This document shows, piece after piece, positions 1 to 6,948 of a stretch of 13,191 nucleotides of DNA; positions within the stretch are counted from its first letter, which is position 1, and each line of letters begins with the position of its first letter. The notes under the pieces are model-generated. The model was not told the origin of the DNA. It was given only the letters and a program-made list of their open reading frames with translations, and searched no databases. The position numbers and the translations under genes are program-made. Source of the stretch: CAZQEZ01 sp964592475 (lineage in GTDB: Bacteria; Bacteroidota; Bacteroidia; Cytophagales; Cyclobacteriaceae). Location of the stretch: NCBI GenBank assembly GCA_964592475.1, contig CAZQEZ010000118.1, positions 1 to 13,191 of the forward strand, written 5' to 3'.

Positions 1-9
1 CAAATAATG

Positions 10-23
10 GTCCGCTGGCGGAC
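10..23. repeat. short GC-rich palindrome, REP-like
   Basis: GTCCGC and GCGGAC are separated by only TG, giving a perfect 6-bp inverted repeat that stands out in an otherwise AT-rich leader. It could be a repetitive extragenic palindrome or part of the terminator of a gene to the left, but no T-run follows on the plus strand. Bases 70-94 hold a second, AT-only inverted repeat (TTGAAATA / TATTTCAA, 9-base loop) with no clear role. I see no supported gene in 1-182. Confidence 0.4.
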
Positions 24-182
24 AGGGGGTGGTTTAAAAGTAAATATTCTTTCTATGCTTTTGATGAAATTGAAATATTTTAATATTATTTCAAGTCTTC
101 TTGTATTTACTAATAAGTATATTCCACAATAAATCATATAGAGCCTAAATTTTGCATAGGTTAAGCCTTTACTTATCTTAAT

Positions 183-247
183 TCACTACAAATAGTGATG
201 CCCATCACTAAAACTAGTGAGGGAAAATTAACTATCACTAGCGATTG
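183..247 (+). promoter_or_regulatory. palindromic operator array upstream of heme operon
   Basis: Two perfect inverted repeats of the form TCACTA-N4-TAGTGA lie at 183-198 and 205-220 (spacers CAAA and AAAC). A third TCACTA sits at 235-240, with a degenerate partner (TTGTAA) at 245-250. The centres are about 22 and 30 bp apart, close to two and three helical turns, so the sites would lie on roughly one face of the DNA. The third site overlaps the predicted -33 element at 245-247. This is the layout expected for binding of a dimeric regulator. Regulation by iron, heme or another metal is inferred from the genes downstream; I do not recognise the motif as the site of a named regulator. Confidence 0.7.
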
Positions 248-275
248 TAATTCTTTTATCGTAATCTTATTTTTG
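245..275 (+). promoter_or_regulatory. predicted Bacteroidota sigma-A promoter of heme operon
   Basis: TTG at 245-247 and TATTTTTG at 268-275 are separated by 20 bases. This matches the Bacteroidota pattern TTG-N19-21-TAnnTTTG. Transcription would begin a few bases downstream, about 20 bases before the ATG at 303. This placement favours 303 rather than 195 as the start of the receptor gene, because an ATG at 195 would lie upstream of the promoter and inside the operator. Confidence 0.65.
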
Positions 276-302
276 TGCTTATATAGAATACTTCTAAATA
301 AG

Positions 303-2528
303 ATGAAAATACTTTTTTTTATAATATTATTTTGTACAACTGTAGCATTAAATGCTCAAAAGTTATACTTGATTGATAGTGAATCTAAAAAAGCTATCGA
401 CGGTGCCGTAGCTACATTGCAATCTTTGCACACCGGTAACTCTAGTAGTAAGGTTTCTGAGGGGGGAAAGATAATAATACAAGAAGAGTGGCTACCTGCA
501 GTGGTGCAAATTGACCACCTTAGTTATGAAACACTGTTAGATACACTTTTTTCAATTGAAAATCTGATGATTTATTTGAAGCCTAAAAATAAAGTGCTTG
601 CAGAATTAGTATTTACCGGACAATTCAATCCTCAATCAGCACGTAATTCCGTCTACCAAGTAAGAACAATTGACCAAAAGAGAATTCAAAGTCAGGGTGC
701 TACAAACTTACAGACCGTGTTGCAAAATGAACTCAACCTGCGATTTAGCCGCGATAATGCTTTGGGTACCTCCGGTATGAACCTGCAGGGAATTTCCGGG
801 CAAAATGTAAAAGTGCTGATCGATGGAATCCCTGTGGTAGGGCGATCCGGCGTGGCTAACGAAATAGACCTGGGCCAGCTAAATATTAATAGTATTGAAA
901 AAATTGAGATTGTGGAAGGCCCAATGGCAGTGATGTATGGCGCAGACGCGCTGGCAGGCGTGATCAATATTATTACCAAAAAAAGTGGTGATAATAAATT
1001 TAACCTTGATCTTACTATGCACGAAGAAACCGTGGGTAATGAGTACAATCTTCATTCTGAAGGCATTCACAATCCTTATTTACAAATGGGTTATCAATTG
1101 AATGATCAATGGTTCGTCAGGCTTGAAGGAGGACTCAATTATTTTGGTGGTTGGCAGGGAAATCGTACCGGGCGGGATAAACAATGGCACCCTAAGTCGC
1201 AATATCTAACCGGGGGAACGGTCAATTACGTGGAGGATAATTTCAACGTTTATTTTCGTAGTGATTACATGCATGAAGTGATCACGGATTTGGGAGCAGA
1301 AATCAATGCAAACCTGATTGACCCATTTGCCCTGGATGAGAAATTTATCAGTACCCGCTGGATGAATCAATTGCAGGCAGAATGGAAACTTGGGGACCAC
1401 TCCATATTGAATTCGGCTTTTTCTTTTACTGACTATGAACGAATAAGTAAGCCATACAGCAAAAACCTGGTTACTCAGCAGGAGAATATTGTTTTTGATG
1501 ATATGGATACTGTTTTTTACAGTTCATTTTTTACACGTCATACTTTTCTGCAAAAAATTGCAGAGCATGATTTTCAATTGGGAATGGATGCCACTTTTGA
1601 AACCGCCGGTGGCACTACGCTAAATCCGGGTACCAAATATTTGAACGATCTCGGTTTTTTTCTTTCAGCCGAGCTGGAAGCAGGCAAATTGAAAGTCAGG
1701 CCGGGAGTGAGATATACAGTCAACAGCGTTTTTGCCACCATTCCCACGCCTTCGATTAATTTTAAATATGACTTTTCTAAAAAGCTAAGCCTGAGAGCTG
1801 GCTACGGTCGGGGTTTCCGCGCTCCATCTATCCGGGAAATGTATCATGAGTTTATTGACACCAACCATAATTTGCTGGGCAATCCCAATTTAGAACCGGA
1901 ATATTCTCATAATTTGAACGGCGACATAACCTACCGGCTACTTGATCATTGGCAGCTGAATTTTGCAGGATTCTATAATCAAATTAGCAATAGAATCTCA
2001 ATTTTATTACCCGAGCAGGCCGATAGACCATGGACCTATACAAATATCAATGAATTTAAAACCACCGGCATTACCCTGCGATCGGAGTTGGAACTTAAAA
2101 ATTTGTCAATGCAGACTGGCTTTGCCTATACCGGCCGTTTTCAAATATTAAGCGATGAATTTGAGTACTTGCCCAATTTTTTATTCAGCCCTGAAGTAAA
2201 CCAAAATATAACTTATCGTGTGCCTGATTTGGACGTGAGTTTAGCCGCGTTTTACAAATTCACAGGTGCTTTTCAAGATTACAGGGTTGTAGACCAATTG
2301 CCACAGCTTCGACAAATCAATTCTTTTCATTGGCTCGACCTCACATTATCTAAGCCGATAGGTAAATACTTAGACCTGACTATTGGCGCCAGAAATCTGC
2401 TTAACATAACCGCGGTAGATAACAATATGCCCGGGGGTGTTCATAGTGGTAATCAGGAGGGTGTTTCAGCCATTGCCAATGGAAGATCTTATTTTGCACG
2501 ATTAAATTTTAAATTAAATTTTAACTAA
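303..2528 (+). CDS. TonB-dependent outer-membrane receptor, HmuR-like (heme/iron)
   Basis: Outer-membrane receptor of 741 residues, predicted to import heme or another iron source using TonB energy. The ATG at 303 opens a good signal peptide ending near NAQ (residue 19). An in-frame ATG at 195 would add 36 residues, bury the signal peptide and overlap the operator. Residues 20-98 look like a degenerate carboxypeptidase-regulatory-like beta domain. The plug follows at about 100-225, with the motifs VKVLIDGIP and GADALAGVINIITKK. The rest is a 22-strand-type barrel ending in an aromatic-rich C terminus. FRAP at 505-508 and NPNL at 527-530, with His515 and His522 between them, match the box of bacterial heme receptors, where a histidine in this stretch helps bind heme. 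It is followed after 2 bases by the HmuY-like gene, which supports heme as substrate. Substrate identity is inferred; receptor identity is secure. Confidence 0.92.
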   Translation: MKILFFIILFCTTVALNAQKLYLIDSESKKAIDGAVATLQSLHTGNSSSKVSEGGKIIIQEEWLPAVVQIDHLSYETLLDTLFSIENLMIYLKPKNKVLAELVFTGQFNPQSARNSVYQVRTIDQKRIQSQGATNLQTVLQNELNLRFSRDNALGTSGMNLQGISGQNVKVLIDGIPVVGRSGVANEIDLGQLNINSIEKIEIVEGPMAVMYGADALAGVINIITKKSGDNKFNLDLTMHEETVGNEYNLHSEGIHNPYLQMGYQLNDQWFVRLEGGLNYFGGWQGNRTGRDKQWHPKSQYLTGGTVNYVEDNFNVYFRSDYMHEVITDLGAEINANLIDPFALDEKFISTRWMNQLQAEWKLGDHSILNSAFSFTDYERISKPYSKNLVTQQENIVFDDMDTVFYSSFFTRHTFLQKIAEHDFQLGMDATFETAGGTTLNPGTKYLNDLGFFLSAELEAGKLKVRPGVRYTVNSVFATIPTPSINFKYDFSKKLSLRAGYGRGFRAPSIREMYHEFIDTNHNLLGNPNLEPEYSHNLNGDITYRLLDHWQLNFAGFYNQISNRISILLPEQADRPWTYTNINEFKTTGITLRSELELKNLSMQTGFAYTGRFQILSDEFEYLPNFLFSPEVNQNITYRVPDLDVSLAAFYKFTGAFQDYRVVDQLPQLRQINSFHWLDLTLSKPIGKYLDLTIGARNLLNITAVDNNMPGGVHSGNQEGVSAIANGRSYFARLNFKLNFN

Positions 2529-2530
2529 AG

Positions 2531-3910
2531 ATGAAAAACAAATATTTTAATGTTATCCCTGGCTTTTTCCTTATGATAGCCCTTTTATTGAGCGCATGTA
2601 GCGAAGATGAACCATTGCCTCCATTTAACGTAAATTTTGCCAATCAGGAAATTGGCATCGCGGAGAGCAGTACAATAGAAGTGATTTTCAGTAGAACCGC
2701 TGAAAATGATGGTGAATTGACTTTGAAATTGAACCCGGGAAACCTGGTTTATGGTGAAGACGGTGATTTTTATACAATACCTGCCGTTTCTAGTCAGCAA
2801 CTAGTATTACCATTTATGGCCGGCGACAATAAAGTGAGTTTTGAACTGAAGACAGGTACAAATCTCAACATTCAGCAAGATGAGGTCATTACCTTTACTT
2901 TGCTTGAAGATGCCGGAGGATTGTATGTACCGGGGCAAAATACCACTTTCGATGCGCTTTTTGGTGAAAATTTTATAGCCAGAGAGGGAACGATTGAATT
3001 TAACGGGGGAGGAGAGGAGCAGCCCAACCAGGTTTTTGTTGATTTAAGCAAATTGGAGCAAATCGTGATAGACAAGAAAAGTTGGGACCTGGGATTTTAC
3101 AATGGCGATGATAAACATAGGGTGATCTTGAACAGTAGCGCTTATGTAATGGCCAGGCCGCTGGATAAAACAGATATCGGTACTGTAACAGCCTCTGATA
3201 CCTTGGGTTTTGCCGCTGCCATGCAGATACCTCAATTTGTACCTGCTTTTGGCGCCATTGAATGGGTCGACTCCTCCGATGGAGACCTGGATAAAACCGC
3301 ATTTGGTGAAATAACCGCTGACTTTAATAGTGCCAATGTTTATATAGTAAAAAGAGATGGCAACTGGAAGAAAGTAAAAATATCGCAGGAAGGCAGTGAC
3401 TATAGAATTCAATATGCAGATATAGGGTCAGATATTATTTTTGAAAATACCGTAAGTAAAGACAATGACTTCAATTTCAACTTTTTAAGTCTGGAGAATG
3501 GTGAAGTAGCAGTGGAGCCCGCCAAAGATAATTGGGATATAATGTACGGAACCTACACCGTGGGATTTCCATTCCAGGGTACTTTTATACCCTACGGGTT
3601 CAATGATTACATAATTTTGAACAGGTCGGGGGTAGCGGCTGCCATGGTGATGGAAGCTGATATTAGCTACGATGATTTTGCTGCTTCTGATACTGAGTCT
3701 TTAAACTTTAATACAGCAATAAACACTATTGGCTCTTCCTGGAGATCGCTGGGTTCCGGTCCGGGAGGTTCAAGCCCTCAGTTACGCGATGATCGATTTT
3801 ATATAATTAAAGATGCAGAGCAAAATATCTATAAACTAAAATTTACTAGACTAACTTCTAGTGGAGGAGAACGCGGATATCCGGAATTCACCTATGCTCT
3901 GGTAGAATAG
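2531..3910 (+). CDS. HmuY-family heme-binding surface lipoprotein
   Basis: Lipoprotein of 459 residues, likely a surface hemophore-like partner of the preceding receptor. The lipobox LSAC places the lipidated Cys at residue 23, and SEDE after it resembles the acidic export signal that sends Bacteroidota lipoproteins to the cell surface. Residues 30-150 form a Calx-beta/Ig-like beta region. From about 155 onward the HmuY pattern appears: WDLGFY at 185-190, then a short strand with ILNSS, and a second WDIMYG at 335-340 followed by IILNRSG. HmuY of Porphyromonas gingivalis is much shorter and binds heme with two histidines. This mature protein has a single histidine (His196), so any heme ligation must involve other residues, such as methionines, as reported for some HmuY homologues. 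It is translationally close to the receptor (2-base gap). Family assignment is from pattern recognition; heme binding is inferred. Confidence 0.82.
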   Translation: MKNKYFNVIPGFFLMIALLLSACSEDEPLPPFNVNFANQEIGIAESSTIEVIFSRTAENDGELTLKLNPGNLVYGEDGDFYTIPAVSSQQLVLPFMAGDNKVSFELKTGTNLNIQQDEVITFTLLEDAGGLYVPGQNTTFDALFGENFIAREGTIEFNGGGEEQPNQVFVDLSKLEQIVIDKKSWDLGFYNGDDKHRVILNSSAYVMARPLDKTDIGTVTASDTLGFAAAMQIPQFVPAFGAIEWVDSSDGDLDKTAFGEITADFNSANVYIVKRDGNWKKVKISQEGSDYRIQYADIGSDIIFENTVSKDNDFNFNFLSLENGEVAVEPAKDNWDIMYGTYTVGFPFQGTFIPYGFNDYIILNRSGVAAAMVMEADISYDDFAASDTESLNFNTAINTIGSSWRSLGSGPGGSSPQLRDDRFYIIKDAEQNIYKLKFTRLTSSGGERGYPEFTYALVE

Positions 3911-3938
3911 TTAGTTTAATAATTGATTAAGTAAAAAA

Positions 3939-4127
3939 ATGACAAATATGGATGCATATGATAACTTTTTAAGAAAATTGGAAAACATGAAAGATATTAA
4001 CCCTCAAGCTTTAAATGAATTAATAAAAAGTACAGAGTGTCCTTATTTGAATGAAAAAATTGCTGATAAAAAAGAATCAGTGTATCAATTGAATAGAGAT
4101 AAAAAATATCCAAACACTAAAAATTAA
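3939..4127 (+). CDS. small protein of unknown function in heme operon
   Basis: A 62-residue open frame between the HmuY-like and DUF6607-like genes, 28 bases after the former and 6 before the latter. It starts after an A-rich leader (AAGTAAAAAA) typical of Bacteroidota; an in-frame ATG at 3948 is an alternative start. I do not recognise the family. The product is hydrophilic, without signal peptide or membrane segment, so it is predicted cytoplasmic. The first half is probably helical (residues about 4-32, FLRKLENMKDINPQALNELI), followed by the only cysteine in an ECPYLN motif and a Lys/Asp-rich tail. The tight spacing and shared strand argue that it is expressed with the operon. It could be a real small protein or the remnant of a longer one. 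Confidence 0.6.
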   Translation: MTNMDAYDNFLRKLENMKDINPQALNELIKSTECPYLNEKIADKKESVYQLNRDKKYPNTKN

Positions 4128-4133
4128 ATAATC

Positions 4134-5072
4134 ATGAAACAATTATTTGTATTGGCAATGGTATTTACGATAGTAATGCCATTAAAAGCGCAAAAAAATA
4201 AAAAGCAAGACATTGAAGCCATTAAATCGATGTGCGGATGCCATGAGGTCGACTTCAATTTCGCGGAGACGTTTGCTTCGGAAAAAGATTATGAATTCAG
4301 CGACAATTATCATTCAGCTGCTACTGAGTACGTGTTTGCCGTAGAAGAAGGTGAAGATAAAATTGTATTGCAACATCTTTTGATCATCAATGACAGTACC
4401 GTGATCAAACACTGGCGCCAGGACTGGCTTTATGAAAACAACGATCTTTTTACCTATCACCAGGACAATACCTGGCAGTACAAAGCCCTGGAAGCCAAAG
4501 GTGTGGATGGGCAATGGACGCAAAAGGTTTTCCAGGTAGATGACAGTCCACGTTACGAAGCCAGCGCCACCTGGGTACATGTGGATGGCAAGCATTACTG
4601 GGAAGCAACTGCCGATGCTCCTTTGCCTCGCAGGGAAATCACCAAAAGGAAAGATTACAATGTCATGACGCGCCTCAATCGCCAGGAAATAACTGATTAT
4701 GGCTGGTTGCACGAGCAGGACAACGGTAAAATCATTCGTGGAGAAAATGGTGACCGGTTGCTGGCCAGGGAAAAGGGCTACAATACCTACACCAAAATAG
4801 ACGACAGCAACTGCCAGCCAGCCATTGACTGGTGGACGAAACATGGAGTCTATTGGAATGATGTTCGCGCTGTTTGGGATGAAGTATTTGATCAGAAGCA
4901 GGAAGTGAAACTGGCTAAAAAAGTAGACGATCAAATGCTTTTCATGAAGCTTTTCAAATTACAGGATAAGATGTTGTTTTTCAAAACTTATGACAGTGTA
5001 ACCGCTAAAAATGAGATTAAAAAAGTGATCAGTCAGTACCTGCAAAGTGATTTTGAGTTGGTAAGAAAGTAA
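4134..5072 (+). CDS. DUF6607-like secreted protein, heme-operon partner
   Basis: Exported protein of 312 residues. Residues 1-20 form a signal peptide ending in LKAQ, without a lipobox, so a periplasmic or outer-membrane-associated product is expected. The family is recognised mainly by the N-terminal block MCGCHEVDFNFAETF (residues 33-47) and a tryptophan-rich body (W94, W98, W114, W128, W147, W156), matching what I recall of DUF6607. No biochemical function is established. Cys34, Cys36 and His37 form a compact CxCH cluster that could bind a metal or heme or form a disulfide; Cys227 lies in NCQPAIDWW. Its place as last gene behind a HmuR-like receptor and a HmuY-like lipoprotein suggests a role in heme or iron handling, but this rests on context only. 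The stop codon lies directly beside the decayed enolase-superfamily fragment. Confidence 0.75.
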   Translation: MKQLFVLAMVFTIVMPLKAQKNKKQDIEAIKSMCGCHEVDFNFAETFASEKDYEFSDNYHSAATEYVFAVEEGEDKIVLQHLLIINDSTVIKHWRQDWLYENNDLFTYHQDNTWQYKALEAKGVDGQWTQKVFQVDDSPRYEASATWVHVDGKHYWEATADAPLPRREITKRKDYNVMTRLNRQEITDYGWLHEQDNGKIIRGENGDRLLAREKGYNTYTKIDDSNCQPAIDWWTKHGVYWNDVRAVWDEVFDQKQEVKLAKKVDDQMLFMKLFKLQDKMLFFKTYDSVTAKNEIKKVISQYLQSDFELVRK

Positions 5073-5074
5073 TT

Positions 5075-5310
5075 GTACTTACGATAATTTAGATCGTGTT
5101 CAGCTTCCCCACAACCGGAAACATTGGCATTGGTTTCTATTTTTACAAAAGTAGCCCGGTCAAACTCATAAGCTTTTACGGCAGTGACCTTAAGACCGTA
5201 AAGTGTTTTGGCGCTTCTTTTAGCAACGAAGCTTTAGCAGTGTTTACCGATAGAAGGGATAGAAGGGGCAAGCTCAACATACATGAAGCAATGAAATCTT
5301 TTCTCTTCAT
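5075..5310 (-). pseudogene. 5' fragment of enolase-superfamily (mandelate racemase/MLE-like) gene, frameshifted
   Basis: The minus strand from the ATG at 5310-5308 encodes a signal peptide (MKRKDFIASCMLSLPLLSLL, then SVNTAKA). The frame then runs to a stop at 5178-5176. Adding one T to the TTT at 5200-5202 joins it to a second frame, which reads KHF-YGLKVTAVKAYEFDR, then ATFVKIETNANVSGCGEAEHD and LNYRKY. That second frame fits the N-terminal capping domain of the mandelate racemase/muconate lactonizing enzyme group, where the usual block is xxFVKIETDxGxxGWGE. Here the normally conserved Trp is Cys. The match fades at about 5075-5096, right beside the DUF6607-like stop at 5072, and the catalytic barrel domain is absent. 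It is therefore a truncated, frameshifted remnant. The single-base shift alone could be a sequencing error; the missing remainder could not. Confidence 0.62.
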
Positions 5311-5322
5311 TTTGGTTTAAAA

Positions 5323-5360
5323 AAGAAAAAGGACATACAAAAAATGTAGTCCTTTTTCTT
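5323..5360 (-). terminator. rho-independent-type terminator of the minus-strand operon, possibly bidirectional
   Basis: AAGAAAAAGGAC (5323-5334) pairs with GTCCTTTTTCTT (5349-5360). The inner stem TACA/TGTA (5336-5339, 5345-5348) surrounds an AAAAA loop, with one bulged A at 5335. Read on the minus strand, the hairpin ends in CTTTTTCTTTTTT, a good U-tract, and it lies 19 bases after the stop of the beta-helix lipoprotein gene. On the plus strand it is followed only by GATTAGTTAATTTT, but it may still stop transcripts from the heme operon. Confidence 0.75.
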
Positions 5361-5378
5361 GATTAGTTAATTTTAGGT

Positions 5379-6881
5379 TTATTCTCTTAAGTTACGATCT
5401 TTATCTACCGTCCAGCCAAGAGTCCAGTCTGTTGAACCGATCGCGCCTACAAAAGGTGCAGATTCGAAATCTTCGCCCCATGAACTAGGGTCAAAATCAC
5501 TGCTTATCTCGCTATCCGGTACAAAACTTGCTATGCCTATTCCTGCCGCTGCAGCCGGAGTTTCTGTTTTTGAAATGGTATTGAAGAAAGTTTCAGCTTC
5601 GGTTTCAAAGGGCAATGGACCATCACCATTCCTGGTAAGATCATCACCAAAGCGGAAAAAGTAAGAGTAAGCAACCACCTGATCGCCATCTAATCCATTG
5701 TAACCATCAACTTGGTCAGATCGCCATCCATCGTTGGGATACTCGGCAAAAATACTGTTGTATATTTTGTATTTTTCTACATCATCGCGCATTCTTGCCA
5801 TGCTTGTTCCTTCTCCAGTCTCTGAATAGCCTGGCCCAATTATTGTCATGTTGGCTATTCTTACGTCCAAGCCATCCCGCATCACCAAATCGTCATCCTT
5901 ATCTTCGAACTCGGATGACTGAATAATTACAAATTGTAAAGAACCTGAGAATCCACCCTGGTCGTCATCCAGTTCAATAGATGAACTCTCACACTCAGTA
6001 ATTACCAAATGGCTCATATGGTTATCCCCACCTCTGGCTTCCATACCAAAAGTACTACTGCGGAAGACCTGGATGTGATGAATATTTGAGTTATCCTTCC
6101 CTACATTTTCCAAATGGAAAGCAATGCTATTGCCAGCATCATTTCCGGCATATTCAATTCGTGCATAAGAGAGGTTGACGGTTTGAGGTCCTCCTTCATC
6201 ATCACCTAATCGAAGGCCAATCCAGTCACCGGCTTCGGCAGTGCCTTCCAATATGCGAGAGCTTGTAAATACAATTGGGTTTTCTGCTGTACCTTCGGCA
6301 ATAAGTAAACCACCAAAATCCACTTTGAAACGTGCCGGGTTTTCCTCGTCATACTGCGCGTAAATGGTAGTACCTGGTTCAATGGTAAGGGTAGCACCGC
6401 TTTCTATATCTACCTCACCTATAATAATGTAAGTATTTTCTGCTTCCCAGGTTACATCTTCGATAATATCTTCACTTACTTCTACAGTAGAACCAATTAC
6501 ATTAATTGTAAATACTTGTGAAGCGACTCTGTCACGGTCGTCGGTAAGTTGGAAAGTTACCTCTATGGGTCCAAATGCAGCATCTTCTGCTACCTGATAG
6601 GTGTAATTTACTGTTTCCGTTTCAGCTTCTGTATCCACGGTTAAATCAGTGCCATCAACCGTTAATGATCTGATGCCTGCGGCGGCATTGATGTTCAAAG
6701 TAATGGCTACTTCATCACCTCTCTCGGCGGTAGTAGCGCTATTTCCCCCGTCAAACTCAATTGATGGCCTTGCCGGCAGTGGACCATCTCCGTCATCATC
6801 TCCACAAGATGACAATAATACTATTCCTGCTCCCAGAAATATAAAAAACATGATTTTAAAATAATACGAAAGTTGTTTCAT
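5379..6881 (-). CDS. beta-helix surface lipoprotein with N-terminal Ig-like domain
   Basis: Lipoprotein of 500 residues, last gene of the minus-strand operon. The lipobox LSSC gives a lipidated Cys26, followed at once by GDDDGDG, an acidic stretch like the Bacteroidota lipoprotein export signal, so surface exposure is likely. Residues 38-130 form a beta-sandwich (Ig/cadherin-like) domain with a closing FTINVIG strand. Residues about 145-450 are a right-handed parallel beta-helix of the kind containing GATLTIEPGTTIYAQ, NPIVFTS and LSYARIEYAG rungs, with many Asp-rich turns (LDDD, DKDDD) that could bind calcium. The C terminus has GAIGSTDWTLGW, often seen at the end of such proteins. No lyase catalytic set is obvious, so it may bind rather than cut a glycan. 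Its start lies 56 bases after the lipocalin-like gene, across a tandem repeat. Confidence 0.82.
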   Translation of the reverse strand: MKQLSYYFKIMFFIFLGAGIVLLSSCGDDDGDGPLPARPSIEFDGGNSATTAERGDEVAITLNINAAAGIRSLTVDGTDLTVDTEAETETVNYTYQVAEDAAFGPIEVTFQLTDDRDRVASQVFTINVIGSTVEVSEDIIEDVTWEAENTYIIIGEVDIESGATLTIEPGTTIYAQYDEENPARFKVDFGGLLIAEGTAENPIVFTSSRILEGTAEAGDWIGLRLGDDEGGPQTVNLSYARIEYAGNDAGNSIAFHLENVGKDNSNIHHIQVFRSSTFGMEARGGDNHMSHLVITECESSSIELDDDQGGFSGSLQFVIIQSSEFEDKDDDLVMRDGLDVRIANMTIIGPGYSETGEGTSMARMRDDVEKYKIYNSIFAEYPNDGWRSDQVDGYNGLDGDQVVAYSYFFRFGDDLTRNGDGPLPFETEAETFFNTISKTETPAAAAGIGIASFVPDSEISSDFDPSSWGEDFESAPFVGAIGSTDWTLGWTVDKDRNLRE

Positions 6882-6884
6882 AAT

Positions 6885-6948
6885 ATACTAATTTTTAATT
6901 TGACTTTTATTTACTAATCTTTAAATTGATTTAATTACTAATCTTTAA
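6885..6948 (-). repeat. three degenerate tandem copies of a ~24-26 bp unit
   Basis: On the minus strand the core TTAAAGATTAGTAA occurs at 6948-6935 and again at 6924-6911, and a variant TTAAAAATTAGTAT occurs at 6898-6885. Each core is preceded by CAA with or without one extra base. The spacing is 24 then 26 bases. The first copy contains the last codons and stop of the lipocalin-like gene, and the third ends just before the ATG of the beta-helix lipoprotein gene. The array therefore fills the whole intercistronic gap and looks like a tandem duplication of the tail of the upstream gene. Confidence 0.65.

Noticed and set aside
1..179. Open minus-strand frame running to the left edge of the window
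   Set aside because: It stays open for about 60 codons, but the sequence is AT-biased without motifs, and its end passes through the GC palindrome. I could not link it to the missing part of the enolase-superfamily gene.
195..302. N-terminal extension of the HmuR-like receptor gene to an ATG at 195
   Set aside because: It lies inside the palindromic operator and upstream of the predicted promoter, and it would place 36 odd residues before a clean signal peptide starting at 303.
4314..4934. 206-residue minus-strand open frame
   Set aside because: It is fully inside the DUF6607-like gene on the opposite strand and has composition expected of an antisense shadow.
5096..5320. 74-residue plus-strand frame starting with GTG
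   Set aside because: It is antisense to the enolase-superfamily remnant, has a poor start context and no recognisable features; the minus-strand reading explains the region better.
5323..5360. Possible CRISPR or insertion-sequence terminal repeat
   Set aside because: It is a single A/T-rich hairpin next to a stop codon with a T-run, which is fully explained as a terminator; no transposase or repeated spacer units are present anywhere in the window.
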